Shown: in pieces, positions 9,877 to 18,617 of the stretch | Layout: each line of letters opens with the position of its first letter | Position numbering within the stretch: the stretch's first letter is position 1 | Position numbers and translations under genes: made by a program | The notes under the pieces: model-generated | What the model saw: only the letters and a program-made list of their open reading frames with translations | Databases searched by the model: none | Told to the model about the DNA's origin: nothing | DNA from: CAVPHV01 sp963704825 | Lineage (GTDB): Bacteria > Actinomycetota > Acidimicrobiia > Spongiisociales > UBA5794 | Direction of reading: 5' to 3' | Assembly (NCBI GenBank): GCA_963704825.1 | Contig: CAVPHV010000001.1 | Location: 174,855-238,854 of the forward strand | Length of the DNA: 64,000 nt

Positions 9877-10895
9877 CGGTTCACCGGTCGATCGATCGCC
9901 ATGGCGTCACCGAACGATAGGAATCGGTACCCCCGTTCCAGCGCCGTGGCGTAGACCTCCCGCCACACGGGCCCCAGCATGGCCGCCACCAGAGCGATCA
10001 GTGTCGTGCGAGGCGCGTGGAAGTTCGTTATGGCTGCGTCGACCACGGCCATGCGGTATCCCGGTTTGATGAAGAGGCTCGATTCGCCGCCGCCCGCCCG
10101 AACGAGTCCGTCCCCGCAGGCGGCCGTCTCCAGGGTTCGCACCACGGTGGTACCGATGGCGACCACCCGTCCGCCGCGGCGGCGGGTCGCGGCCACCGAG
10201 GCCGCAACCTCTTCAGGTACGTCGTACCGCTCGCGGTGGATACGGTGCTCCTCGATCTCCTCCACCGCCATCGGGCGAAACGTGTCGAGTCCCACCTCCA
10301 GATCGACCTCGGCGATGTCGACTCCGCGCATTCCGAGCTCGGCGATCACCTCGGGTGTGAAATGCAGTCCCGCAGTTGGCGCGGCAGCTGAGCCGACCGT
10401 CTTGGCGAAGACCGTTTGATATCGCTCCGAGTCATCGAGCCGGCCGTGAAAGTAGGGCGGGAGCGGAACCTCCCCGGCGTTGGGAAGCAAGTCCTCAACA
10501 TCACCATTCTGTGTCGTGAGCCGAACCGTCACCACGCCATCGGCGGGCGAGTTGAGCACCTCGCCGGCAATGCGATCGAAATCAAGGAACACGCCCGGCC
10601 GAATGCGGCGCGCCGGTCGAATCAACGCCTCCCAGCGCTCGATGTCGAGCCGACGCAGCAGCAGCAGTTCCACGGCTCCGCCGGTCGCCGGCTTGTGGCC
10701 CGTGAGGCGAGCCGCCCTGACCCGGGTGCGGTTGACCACGACCAAGTCGCCCGGGTCCAACATCTGCGGCAGATCCCGAAATGTCCGGTCCTGCATCGAC
10801 GACGTCACCAGAAGCCGCGCTGCGTCCCTGGGCTCGATCGCCGCCTGGGCGATGGCAGCCTCGGGAAGGTCGTAGTCGAATTCGTCCGTCCTCAC
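9873..10895 (-). CDS. queA: S-adenosylmethionine:tRNA ribosyltransferase-isomerase QueA
   Basis: Transfers and rearranges the ribosyl moiety of S-adenosylmethionine onto 7-aminomethyl-deazaguanine in tRNA to give epoxyqueuosine. Seen: the N-terminal FDYDLPEAAIAQ, DPGDLVVVNRTRV and GLHFTPEVI, with C-terminal NFHAPRTTLIALVAA, all QueA signatures. The GTG at 10895 gives 340 residues, the usual length. An upstream ATG at 11150 would add 85 residues of unconserved sequence over the divergent promoter region. It is coupled to tgt by a four-base overlap. Confidence 0.93.
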   Translation of the reverse strand: MRTDEFDYDLPEAAIAQAAIEPRDAARLLVTSSMQDRTFRDLPQMLDPGDLVVVNRTRVRAARLTGHKPATGGAVELLLLRRLDIERWEALIRPARRIRPGVFLDFDRIAGEVLNSPADGVVTVRLTTQNGDVEDLLPNAGEVPLPPYFHGRLDDSERYQTVFAKTVGSAAAPTAGLHFTPEVIAELGMRGVDIAEVDLEVGLDTFRPMAVEEIEEHRIHRERYDVPEEVAASVAATRRRGGRVVAIGTTVVRTLETAACGDGLVRAGGGESSLFIKPGYRMAVVDAAITNFHAPRTTLIALVAAMLGPVWREVYATALERGYRFLSFGDAMAIDRPVNR

Positions 10896-11166
10896 CGGGT
10901 AGAGCGTAGGGCAGGTGGCTCGCTGTCGACCCTCCATCAGCCGTGTCGCGCATTCGCAGGGTAGGGTCGAGTAATAGGCGAGCCGGTCGATGACCGATTC
11001 GGGGTCATCAGGACCGTCGCCGGTAGTGGGCCGCCCCAGTTTCCCTTGAGGCGCCCAGTGTGCCTTTGACGCAGTGATCGCTCCTTCTCGAATTCTGGTG
11101 GACTCGCGGGGCGGGTAGGCGGCGTCGCTCGTGCGGCTGCCGATGCCCAACGATCTGGAGGTGCGA

Positions 11167-11853
11167 ATGGCAACGATAGAAGTGGCGGGGTTTCACTGCG
11201 AAGACGAGACCGGCAGATACGAGAGCGGATCAAACGAGATCGTTTTCTGCTTTGCCGTCTTCGGTATCAACTCCTACCAGCAATACGACGAGTTCCGCCG
11301 TTTCTACACACGTCTGAATACCGGCGTCGACTCCGGCGAAGACCAATGGTTCGATGAGCCGATCGAGGTCACTGTCGATGAAGGTGACGGGGCTCATCCG
11401 CTTCGGTCGCTAGAGATACAAGTTGCCGCCTACGAAATCGACGGGCGAGGAGCAACGAGCACTCTTGCGCGACGTCTCTACGAACGATGGCGAACGGCGC
11501 TCGCCGAGGAGCTCTATCCAAACCGACAGAGCACCATCGGGGACTTCAGCGATCGGTTCGGTTCTGGCGCAGATGGGACTGCCGAGGCAGTCGCCGCGAG
11601 TGGAGACCACGAGTTGATCATCGTCGACGCCTGGCGACTGGACATCCGGGACCCGTTCGCTGCAACGAGCGGCGCACCTGGGGTGGGCCAATCAAACGGT
11701 CTGTACATTGGCTTCCCAATCGGTGGAGTTCATCGCAGCAGTGGGGGCGTTCAACGGTTCGACTCGGATCCCCGAAGAAGGACGGATCGCAGGACCTACG
11801 TGTCGGCTGATGCACGCAGCACGTTCCGTTTCGACACTCACTACTACCCATAG
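11167..11853 (+). CDS. Uncharacterised protein, 228 residues
   Basis: I do not recognise this protein. The ATG at 11167 has GGAGGTG with good spacing; the frame extends upstream to 11131 without support. The product is acidic and soluble, with no signal peptide or membrane helix. It has a beta-rich N-terminal half (EVAGFHCEDETG, IVFCFAVFG), a helical middle (TLARRLYERWRTALAEELY) and a Gly/Arg-rich C-terminal part ending FRFDTHYYP. Codon use looks less G/C-biased than its neighbours. It is a single divergent gene splitting the conserved queA and ruv blocks, suggesting a late insertion. A hairpin follows its stop codon at once. Confidence 0.7.
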   Translation: MATIEVAGFHCEDETGRYESGSNEIVFCFAVFGINSYQQYDEFRRFYTRLNTGVDSGEDQWFDEPIEVTVDEGDGAHPLRSLEIQVAAYEIDGRGATSTLARRLYERWRTALAEELYPNRQSTIGDFSDRFGSGADGTAEAVAASGDHELIIVDAWRLDIRDPFAATSGAPGVGQSNGLYIGFPIGGVHRSSGGVQRFDSDPRRRTDRRTYVSADARSTFRFDTHYYP

Positions 11854-11870
11854 GCCGCTCAGAAGCGGCC
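11853..11870 (+). terminator. Hairpin terminator after the 11.2 kb gene
   Basis: A perfect 7-bp stem GGCCGCT / AGCGGCC with loop CAGA starts on the last base of the upstream stop codon. No U-tract follows. It probably ends transcription of the 11167-11853 gene, which converges on ruvB. Confidence 0.5.
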
Positions 11871-12040
11871 GGCCTCCCATGCCGTCGGTCCACTCGGCAG
11901 CTAGTCATCAGTTGAACAATGTGGTTTCGGCGCTCCCTGCGAGCGTGCCGACCGGGCGTCGGTGCCGATCGAAGGCCGCGCGGGTTTGCACGAGGGGTGC
12001 CACCTCAGCGACGCCGATTGTTCAGCAGCCACGGGACCAA

Positions 12041-13075
12041 CTAGTCGATGAGCCTGCCCTGATTCGACACGTCCCCGTGGGGCATCTCCAACCCGAGGTG
12101 GTCGTAGGCTCGCTGGGTGGCGATTCGGCCCCGCGGGGTGCGTTGCAGGAATCCCTGCTGCAGTAGGTACGGCTCGTAGGCATCTTCGACCGTCTCGGGC
12201 TCTTCACCAACGGCGATCGCAAGCGTGGACAGCCCAACCGGGCCACCGTTGAACTTTTCGATGATGGCGCCAAGGATGAAACGGTCGACTTTGTCGAGCC
12301 CGGCGTCGTCGACCTCGAACTTCGCCAGAGCGACAATCGCCGTCTCGAGGTCGACGGTTCCGTCGGCGCGCACGGTGGCGTAGTCACGGACCCGGCGCAA
12401 CAGCCGGTTCGCAATACGGGGCGTTCCCCGGCTGCGCAGCGCAATACCCTCTGCTCCATCAGTCGTCACATCGACTTCGAGAATCCCGGCCGAACGGGTG
12501 ATGATCTGCGCCAAGTCGGCGGGTTCGTAGTAGTCGAGGCGAGCGACGTAGCCGAACCTATCTCGCAGCGGCGGCGCCACCCGTCCCACCCGGGTGGTCG
12601 CACCGATGAGGGTGAAGTGGGGCAAATCCAATCGGATGGACCTCGCCGCCGGCCCCTTGCCGACGATGATGTCCAGCTGGAAGTCCTCCATTGCCGGATA
12701 CAGCACCTCCTCGACCTGTCTCGGAAGACGGTGGACTTCGTCGATGAACAGCACGTCGCCACCGTCGAGATTGGTCAGGACCGCAGCCAGATCGCCAGGC
12801 CGTTCGAGCGCCGGGCCCGAGGTGGCTCTGAAGCTGGCTCCCATCGCGTTGGCGAGAATCCCTGCCAGCGACGTCTTCCCGAGTCCGGGCGGTCCGGAGA
12901 ACAGGATGTGGTCCACCGGCTCCTGCCGACCCTTTGCCGCATCGATCAGGATCGAGAGCCGGTCCTTCAGCTCGGCTTGGCCGATGAACTCGTTCATCTG
13001 GCGAGGTCGCAACCCTACGTCGAAGGCGTCATCACCCGGCAAGGCTTCGGTGGCGAGCACGCCTTCTTCTCTCAT
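12041..13075 (-). CDS. ruvB: Holliday junction branch-migration ATPase RuvB
   Basis: Hexameric AAA+ motor that, with RuvA, drives branch migration of Holliday junctions. At 344 residues it is standard. Walker A is FSGPPGLGKTSLA (about 59-71), Walker B is VLFIDEVHRL, the family segment RPRQMNEFIGQ is near the N-terminus, sensor 1 lies near LIGATTRVG and the C-terminal winged helix ends the protein (RGRIATQRAYDHLGL). It follows ruvA by nine bases in the ruvC-ruvA-ruvB operon. Confidence 0.97.
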   Translation of the reverse strand: MREEGVLATEALPGDDAFDVGLRPRQMNEFIGQAELKDRLSILIDAAKGRQEPVDHILFSGPPGLGKTSLAGILANAMGASFRATSGPALERPGDLAAVLTNLDGGDVLFIDEVHRLPRQVEEVLYPAMEDFQLDIIVGKGPAARSIRLDLPHFTLIGATTRVGRVAPPLRDRFGYVARLDYYEPADLAQIITRSAGILEVDVTTDGAEGIALRSRGTPRIANRLLRRVRDYATVRADGTVDLETAIVALAKFEVDDAGLDKVDRFILGAIIEKFNGGPVGLSTLAIAVGEEPETVEDAYEPYLLQQGFLQRTPRGRIATQRAYDHLGLEMPHGDVSNQGRLID

Positions 13076-13084
13076 CGGCTCACC

Positions 13085-13666
13085 CTACGCCCTTCCCTGC
13101 TTGCCGAGCTCCTGGAGCGACAAACGCAGCAGTTCTTCAACCGGCAGATCGGGCGGCAGCTCTCGCATCGCCTCACGGATCTCGCTCGCCTGGTAACCCA
13201 GCCCATCGAGAGCCTGGCGAACTTCGACGACCGAACCTCCTCCGGAAAGCACCTCAGCATCCGGTAGCTCGAGCTTTGGTCGCAACTCCAGCATCAGCTT
13301 CTGGGCGCTGCGCTTCCCGATTCCGGGAACCATCGTGAGCGCCGCAGCGTCCTCGGCTACGACGGCGCGCCGCAATTCGTCGGTCGTCAGCGTCCCCAGA
13401 ATCGCCAACGCCACCTTTGGTCCCACCCCGGAGACGCCGAGCAGGATCCGAAACAGGTCCCGTTGGTCTTCGGTGATGAACCCGAACAACGCCATCTGGT
13501 CTTCGCGTACGTGGAGATGGGTGTGCAGGACGGCTTCGTCACCCACGGTGGGGAGATCAACCAGTGTTTGGGGGGTGACCATGACCTCGTAGCCGACGCC
13601 TGCGACGTCGAGCAGCACCCGCTCGCCGTGTGTGGAGCCGAGGAGGCCCCGGAGTCGACCGATCAT
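13085..13666 (-). CDS. ruvA: Holliday junction recognition protein RuvA
   Basis: Binds four-way junctions as a tetramer and loads RuvB. From the ATG at 13666 (MIGRLRG) it has 193 residues. It shows an N-terminal OB fold, two helix-hairpin-helix motifs (LLGVSGVGPKVALAIL and MVPGIGKRSAQKLMLEL) and a C-terminal three-helix RuvB-binding domain after a short linker. The open frame reaches further upstream to 13828, but that part only shadows ruvC. It overlaps ruvC by four bases. Confidence 0.95.
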   Translation of the reverse strand: MIGRLRGLLGSTHGERVLLDVAGVGYEVMVTPQTLVDLPTVGDEAVLHTHLHVREDQMALFGFITEDQRDLFRILLGVSGVGPKVALAILGTLTTDELRRAVVAEDAAALTMVPGIGKRSAQKLMLELRPKLELPDAEVLSGGGSVVEVRQALDGLGYQASEIREAMRELPPDLPVEELLRLSLQELGKQGRA

Positions 13667-14160
13667 TTTGCACGCTCCACGGCTCGCCGCATCGGCACGG
13701 CCTGCACGTGGCACAGCGCTATGGCCAACGCGTCGGCCGCGTCGGCCGGACCGGGTACACCGGGAAGCCCGAGCCGCATCTGCACGACCTTGCACACCTG
13801 AGTCTTGTCGGCGTTGCCGTAGCCGCACAGGGCCATCTTGACCGCCGAAGGCGTGTACTCCTCGATCGGAATTGCCGCCTGGGCCAGCGCCAGCAGCACA
13901 ACGCCCGAGGCACGCCCCACCGAGGTAGCCGTCTGCAGGTTGCGGTTGACGAAGACTTGTTCGATAGCGGCTTCGTCTGGCCGGAACTCGGCCACGATTT
14001 CGGCAAGGTCGCGATGGAGCTCGACCAGACGTTCGGCTATCGGCCTGGCCCGATCCGTTCTGATCACCCCAACGGCGATGGCTTGTGTTGCGTTGCCGCG
14101 GGATTCCACGATGGCGTATCCCGTCGTGGACAGTCCCGGGTCGATCCCGAGTACGAACAT
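13663..14160 (-). CDS. ruvC: Holliday junction endonuclease RuvC
   Basis: Dimeric resolvase that nicks Holliday junctions symmetrically. The RNase H-like fold starts with VLGIDPGLSTTGYAIV (first catalytic Asp), continues with EQVFVNRNLQTA and ends with DAADALAIALCH (last catalytic Asp). I chose the ATG at 14160 (MFVLGIDPG), which gives 165 residues. The ATG at 14199 adds 13 unconserved residues. First gene of the ruvCAB operon. Confidence 0.95.
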   Translation of the reverse strand: MFVLGIDPGLSTTGYAIVESRGNATQAIAVGVIRTDRARPIAERLVELHRDLAEIVAEFRPDEAAIEQVFVNRNLQTATSVGRASGVVLLALAQAAIPIEEYTPSAVKMALCGYGNADKTQVCKVVQMRLGLPGVPGPADAADALAIALCHVQAVPMRRAVERAK

Positions 14161-14241
14161 ATGTTTGGTGATGGTAGGGAGCCGCTGTGACAAGTCCAAG
14201 GATTCGATGTCACGCGCCGACGCCGCGGGGCGGGCGCTGCC

Positions 14242-14979
14242 TCAATTCACCTCTGAGAGCACCTCGTCCGGGATGTCGAAGTTGGCGTAGACGTCTTGGA
14301 CGTCGTCGAGGTCCTCGAGAGCATCCACGATTCGCAGCACCTTCGGGGCAGTCGCAGCGTCGACCGGGACTGAAGTCGTCGGCATCTGGGTGACTTCGGC
14401 TTGATCGATGACGATGTCGGCAGCTTCGAGTTCGGCCCGGATCGCGGCAAGGTCTCCCGGGGCGCTCACGATCTCCCACTGATCACCCGACTCGGTGATG
14501 TCGTCGGCGCCACCTTCGAGCGCCGCCATCATCACGGTGTCCTCGTCGCCGCTGGCCAGGATGAAGCCACGCTGCTCGAACAGGTAGCCGACCGACCCCG
14601 GCTCCCCCAGGCTTCCCCCGCTGCGGCTGAGGACCGCCCTGACGTCTGACGCCGCACGGTTGCGGTTGTCGGTCAAGATGTGGATCAACAGGGCAACCCC
14701 GCCCGGGGCGTAGCCCTCGTAGTAGAACTCCTCGTACTCAACACCCTCCATCCCGCCGGCGCCACGGGCGACCGCCCGTTCGATGTTGTCCTTGGGGACG
14801 GAGGCGTCCTTGGCCTTCTGGATGGCGGTGGCCAGCGTCGCATTCCCGTCGATGTCTCCGCCGCCGGCGCGGGCGGCCGCCTCGATGGCACGAGTGAGTT
14901 TGGCAAAGAGCTTGCCGCGTTTGGCGTCCTGTCGCCCCTTGCGGTGCTTGATGTTTGCCCATTTTGAGTGTCCCGCCAT
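14242..14979 (-). CDS. YebC/PmpR family DNA-binding regulator or translation factor
   Basis: A widely conserved protein of 245 residues starting with the signature MAGHSKWANIKHRK. It has the three-domain YebC architecture: an N-terminal basic helical domain, then GGMEGVEYEEFYYEGYAPGG, and a C-terminal domain with acidic surfaces. Members have been described as transcription regulators and, more recently, as ribosome-associated factors helping difficult sequences; which applies here cannot be told. The start overlaps the pdxT stop by one base (TGATG), and ruvC follows 81 bases downstream, as in other Actinobacteria. Confidence 0.92.
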   Translation of the reverse strand: MAGHSKWANIKHRKGRQDAKRGKLFAKLTRAIEAAARAGGGDIDGNATLATAIQKAKDASVPKDNIERAVARGAGGMEGVEYEEFYYEGYAPGGVALLIHILTDNRNRAASDVRAVLSRSGGSLGEPGSVGYLFEQRGFILASGDEDTVMMAALEGGADDITESGDQWEIVSAPGDLAAIRAELEAADIVIDQAEVTQMPTTSVPVDAATAPKVLRIVDALEDLDDVQDVYANFDIPDEVLSEVN

Positions 14980-15572
14980 CAGTTCTCCTCCGCCATTGCA
15001 AGCAGCATCTCGTGCACCCTGGTGTCGTCTGTCAATTCAGGATGGAACGACGTCGCCAGAATACGCCCTTGGCGTACCACGACGGGTCGTGGTTCCCCGG
15101 TTTCGGGGTCGACCACGGTGGTGAGCACCTCGACGTCCCCGCCCACCTTGTGGATCCAGGGAGCCCGGATGAAGACGGCACGCATCGGCGTGTCGAGGCC
15201 GGTGATGTCGAGGTCAGACTCGAAGGAATCGACTTGGCGGCCGAAGGCATTGCGCGCAACGACAACGTCAAGCACGCCGAGCTGGGGCTGATCAGGGCCG
15301 GTCGTGGACGCCGCCAGGAAAATCATCCCAGCGCAGGTTCCCAGCACCGGCATCCCCGCTTCGATGCGCGCCCGGAGCGGGCCGATCAGCCCGTAGATCG
15401 TCGCCAGCCGCCCTATCGTCGTCGACTCGCCGCCGGGGATGATCAAGGCAGATACCGCGTCGAGCTCCTCCGGCGTGCGTACCTCGACCGCGTCCGCCCC
15501 CAGAGAGCGAACCATGGCGGCGTGCTCGCGAAAGTCGCCCTGGAGGGCAAGAACGCCGATCGGGCCCGTCAT
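14979..15572 (-). CDS. pdxT: Pyridoxal 5'-phosphate synthase glutaminase subunit PdxT
   Basis: Hydrolyses glutamine and passes ammonia to PdxS for one-step vitamin B6 synthesis. At 197 residues it is standard class I amidotransferase fold. The nucleophile lies in LGTCAGMIFLA (Cys near 80) and the catalytic His-Glu in TSFHPEL. The conserved IPGGESTTIG segment is present. It lies six bases after pdxS. Confidence 0.95.
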   Translation of the reverse strand: MTGPIGVLALQGDFREHAAMVRSLGADAVEVRTPEELDAVSALIIPGGESTTIGRLATIYGLIGPLRARIEAGMPVLGTCAGMIFLAASTTGPDQPQLGVLDVVVARNAFGRQVDSFESDLDITGLDTPMRAVFIRAPWIHKVGGDVEVLTTVVDPETGEPRPVVVRQGRILATSFHPELTDDTRVHEMLLAMAEEN

Positions 15573-15577
15573 CGACC

Positions 15578-16471
15578 TCAGAGCCCGCGATCCTGCATCC
15601 GCTCCTCGGGAGCGAGCGTGTCGATGTTGATCCCGACCATGGCCTCACCGAGGCCGGCCGAGACCTTGGCAATCTTGGCGGGGTCGTTGTAGAAGGTCGT
15701 CGCTTCGACAATCGAGCGAGCGCGTACCGCTGGGTCGCCCGACTTGAACACTCCAGAACCGACAAAGACCCCGTCGCACCCGAGCTGCATCATGAGAGCG
15801 GCGTCGGCCGGTGTGGCGATTCCGCCGGCGGCGAAGTTGACGACCGGAAGTTTGCCGGTTTCCGCCACCTCCTTGACCAACTCGAACGGCGCCCGAAGCT
15901 CCTTGGCTGCGGCCATCAACTCATTACGATCGGTCAGCGTCAGTTCGCGGATCTGGCGGTTCATGATCCGCATGTGGCGAACCGCCTCGACCACGTTGCC
16001 CGTTCCCGGCTCTCCCTTCGTCCTGATCATGGCGGCACCCTCGCCGATGCGACGCAGCGCCTCGCCCAGGTCCTTGGCGCCACAAACAAACGGGACGGTG
16101 AACGCGGACTTGTCGATGTGGTTGGTGTCGACGGGGGTGAGAACTTCGGACTCGTCGATGTAATCGACGCCGAGCGACTCGAGAACCTGCGCCTCGACGA
16201 AGTGCCCGATCCGGGACTTGGCCATAACCGGAATCGAGACAGCCGCCACGATCTCCTCGACCTTGGCTGGATCGGCCATGCGGGCCACGCCGCCGTGAGC
16301 GCGGATGTCGGCGGGCACGCGCTCGAGCGCCATGACCGCAACCGCTCCGGCTTCTTCGGCGATTCGGGCTTGGTCGGCGTTGACGACGTCCATGATGACG
16401 CCGCCCTTCAGCATCTCGGCCAGTCCTCGCTTGACGAGGTCGGTGCCGCGCTCGGCAGTTGGCTCGGACAT
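15578..16471 (-). CDS. pdxS: Pyridoxal 5'-phosphate synthase subunit PdxS
   Basis: TIM-barrel synthase that joins ribose 5-phosphate, glyceraldehyde 3-phosphate and ammonia into PLP. The ATG at 16471 (MSEPTAERGTDLVKRG) gives 297 residues, and GGGAGC lies just upstream; the longer frame to 16645 is unsupported. Visible signatures are GGVIMDVVNADQA, ALERVPADIR, MAKSRIGHF and NFAAGGIATPADAALMM. With pdxT and yebC it forms the conserved actinobacterial cluster. Confidence 0.96.
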   Translation of the reverse strand: MSEPTAERGTDLVKRGLAEMLKGGVIMDVVNADQARIAEEAGAVAVMALERVPADIRAHGGVARMADPAKVEEIVAAVSIPVMAKSRIGHFVEAQVLESLGVDYIDESEVLTPVDTNHIDKSAFTVPFVCGAKDLGEALRRIGEGAAMIRTKGEPGTGNVVEAVRHMRIMNRQIRELTLTDRNELMAAAKELRAPFELVKEVAETGKLPVVNFAAGGIATPADAALMMQLGCDGVFVGSGVFKSGDPAVRARSIVEATTFYNDPAKIAKVSAGLGEAMVGINIDTLAPEERMQDRGL

Positions 16472-16613
16472 GTCGTGCTCCCAGTGCGTTGTTGATCTCG
16501 ACTCCAGTGTACCGGTGCAGCAACTTCTGTCTGAGCCGTGGGAAGACTCCCTGTCATCCGATCGGATGCCGGGTCCGTAGAACCAGCACACACCTTGAAA
16601 CGAGGAATGAACC

Positions 16614-17069
16614 ATGACCACCCGCCTCCGAGAAACCATCATCACCCAAACGCCGCTCGAGGATGCCTTCGCCTACACCGCCGATTTCGCCAACCTCGAG
16701 GATTGGGACCCCGGGGTCGCCGAGTCATCGCAGATCGGTTCCGAATCCATCGGTGTCGGCACCGCTTTCGATGTGCTCGTCGCCTTCGGCAGCCGTCGCA
16801 TTCCGATGGTCTACACGATCACCGAATACGATCCGCCCCATCGCGTCGTTCTGGTTGGGGAAGGTTCCACGCTGACGGCCCTCGACACGATCGAGTTCGC
16901 CGCCAAGAACGAGGGGACCGAGATCACCTATACAGCCGACCTCACCTTCAAAGGCATCGCCAGGTTCTTCACGCCCTTCATGGGGAGCAAGCTGGTCGAT
17001 GTTGGCAGCAAGGCCGTCGCCGGATTGGCCGGCATTTTGATGGAACGCCAACCGACCAAGGAATCCTGA
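16614..17069 (+). CDS. SRPBCC-fold (polyketide cyclase/START-like) protein
   Basis: A soluble 151-residue protein with the helix-grip pattern of the SRPBCC superfamily: TRLRETIITQTPLEDAFAYT followed by DFANLEDWDPGV, beta strands such as IPMVYTITEYDPPHRVVL, and a long C-terminal helix (LVDVGSKAVAGLAGILM). Such proteins bind hydrophobic ligands; the ligand is not predictable. It is divergent from pdxS and lies 69 bases upstream of the sigma factor gene, so it may be co-transcribed with it. Confidence 0.8.
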   Translation: MTTRLRETIITQTPLEDAFAYTADFANLEDWDPGVAESSQIGSESIGVGTAFDVLVAFGSRRIPMVYTITEYDPPHRVVLVGEGSTLTALDTIEFAAKNEGTEITYTADLTFKGIARFFTPFMGSKLVDVGSKAVAGLAGILMERQPTKES

Positions 17070-17138
17070 CCGCCGCCATCCGCCCAATCCGACATGGCTG
17101 GGCTTTGACTTCTGGCCCCTGAACAACACGAGGTTCTC

Positions 17139-17780
17139 GTGGTAGCAACAATCAGCACTAATGTCCTCCTCGAACCGAACTTGTCGACCATCGGACGATC
17201 ATTCATGTCTGCCGAAGATCTCTCGACACTCAGCGATGCCTCCCTGGTCACCTCCATCGCTCGGTTCTCGGAGGAAGCCCTTGCCGAGGCTTACCGGCGC
17301 CATTCCGGGGCCGTGTTTGGGTTGGCCCGGCGCATTCTGCGCGACGAGACGCTGGCGGAGGAAATCACACAGGAGGTCTTCCTGCGCCTGTGGGATCACC
17401 CTGAGAAGTTCGACGCCAATCGGGGTTCGCTGCGCTCGTTTCTCCTCGCTCACACCCACGGCCGCAGCGTCGACGTCATCCGCTCCGAGTCCTCGCGCCG
17501 TGCCAGGGAAGACAAGGACGCCAGGCTGACGGCCAATGCCGGGCAGAGCATCGAGGAAGAGGTCTGGCAGATGGCGCTTGCGGACCACGTCAAGGAGGCG
17601 CTGGAAGATCTCAAAGAGGGAGAGCGCCGTGCCATCGAACTCGCCTACTTCGGCGGCCACAGCTACCGAGAGGTCGCCGAGATGCTCGGCGAGCCCGAGG
17701 GAACCATCAAGAGTCGGATCCGTTCCGGTCTGAAGCGTCTCCAAGCGTCGATGGCCTCAGTCGGGGTCAATCACGCATGA
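17139..17780 (+). CDS. ECF RNA polymerase sigma factor, SigK-like
   Basis: An extracytoplasmic-function sigma factor with a region 2 (AEAYRRHSGAVFGLARRIL, ETLAEEITQEVFLRLWDHP) and a region 4 helix-turn-helix (AIELAYFGGHSYREVAEML). The GTG at 17139 has AGG with fair spacing; the ATG at 17205 (MSAEDLSTLS) lacks a Shine-Dalgarno but fits family length, so the start is uncertain. It overlaps the anti-sigma gene by four bases (ATGA). The SigK assignment rests on the RskA-type partner. The control signal is unknown. Confidence 0.88.
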   Translation: MVATISTNVLLEPNLSTIGRSFMSAEDLSTLSDASLVTSIARFSEEALAEAYRRHSGAVFGLARRILRDETLAEEITQEVFLRLWDHPEKFDANRGSLRSFLLAHTHGRSVDVIRSESSRRAREDKDARLTANAGQSIEEEVWQMALADHVKEALEDLKEGERRAIELAYFGGHSYREVAEMLGEPEGTIKSRIRSGLKRLQASMASVGVNHA

Positions 17781-18595
17781 AATCGGACCTGGCCCACATC
17801 AGCATCGAGGAACTCCTCGGGGTATACGCGCTCGATGCTGTCGACGACGACGAGCGGCGCACCGTCGAGCAGCACATCTCGGTGTGCCCGCGCTGTCGAA
17901 GCGAAGTCGAAGGGCATCTCGAGGTTGCCGCCATGCTGGCCGGAGACGCCCACGGGGCACCCGATGCGGCCCGACGCCAGCGTCGGGTCTGGGACCAGAT
18001 CGTCAACGAGCTCACCGCCGAGGCACCGCCCTTCAAACTGGCGGCGGTCGTCCCGATCTCGCAGAAGCATGAAAGGCCGCAATCCGTGGCCTCTCAGACA
18101 GTCGCGTGGATTGCAGGCGTTGCCGCCGCCATCGTCCTGCTGCTCGGAGCAGGCGTTGCCGTACAGTCGACTCGACTCAGCGGCGCCGAGGCCGAGTTGG
18201 CGGCTCGAGAGCAACAGGTGGCCAGCCTGGCTGCGACCCTGCAAGCCGAGCCTCTCGATCAGGCGGTCAGCGCGGCCCTTTCCGACCCCGCTGCTCAGGT
18301 CGTCAGCCTGACGGCAGACGCCTCGCCGGACGCGATGCTCGTCGTATTGCTTCCCGACGGCACGGGATACGTCGTTGAAAGCTCACTCGAGCGGTTGCCC
18401 GACGACGCCACATATCAGCTGTGGGCCGTCGTGGACGGCAAGGTGATCTCCGCCGGGGTCCTCGGCAACCAGCCTGAAGTCGTGCCGTTTCACCTCGACC
18501 CGGGGGGCCTCGAGGGCCTCGTGATCACGCAGGAAGAGGCGGGCGGGGTTCCCCAGTCTGAAGCCGATCCGGTAGTCGCATGGTTCGAGGCATGA
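17777..18595 (+). CDS. RskA-type transmembrane anti-sigma factor with zinc-finger domain
   Basis: A 272-residue single-pass membrane protein that should hold the preceding sigma factor inactive. The cytoplasmic N-terminal part has the zinc anti-sigma motif HISVCPRC (H-x3-C-x2-C). A membrane helix at about 112-132 (TVAWIAGVAAAIVLLLGAGV) leads to a short coiled segment (LAAREQQVASLAATL) and an external RskA domain with TYQLWAVVDGKVISAG. Release normally occurs by regulated proteolysis in this family. Translation is coupled to the sigma gene. Confidence 0.9.
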   Translation: MKSDLAHISIEELLGVYALDAVDDDERRTVEQHISVCPRCRSEVEGHLEVAAMLAGDAHGAPDAARRQRRVWDQIVNELTAEAPPFKLAAVVPISQKHERPQSVASQTVAWIAGVAAAIVLLLGAGVAVQSTRLSGAEAELAAREQQVASLAATLQAEPLDQAVSAALSDPAAQVVSLTADASPDAMLVVLLPDGTGYVVESSLERLPDDATYQLWAVVDGKVISAGVLGNQPEVVPFHLDPGGLEGLVITQEEAGGVPQSEADPVVAWFEA

Positions 18596-18617
18596 CGGCC
18601 ACCACATTGGCGGGTCG

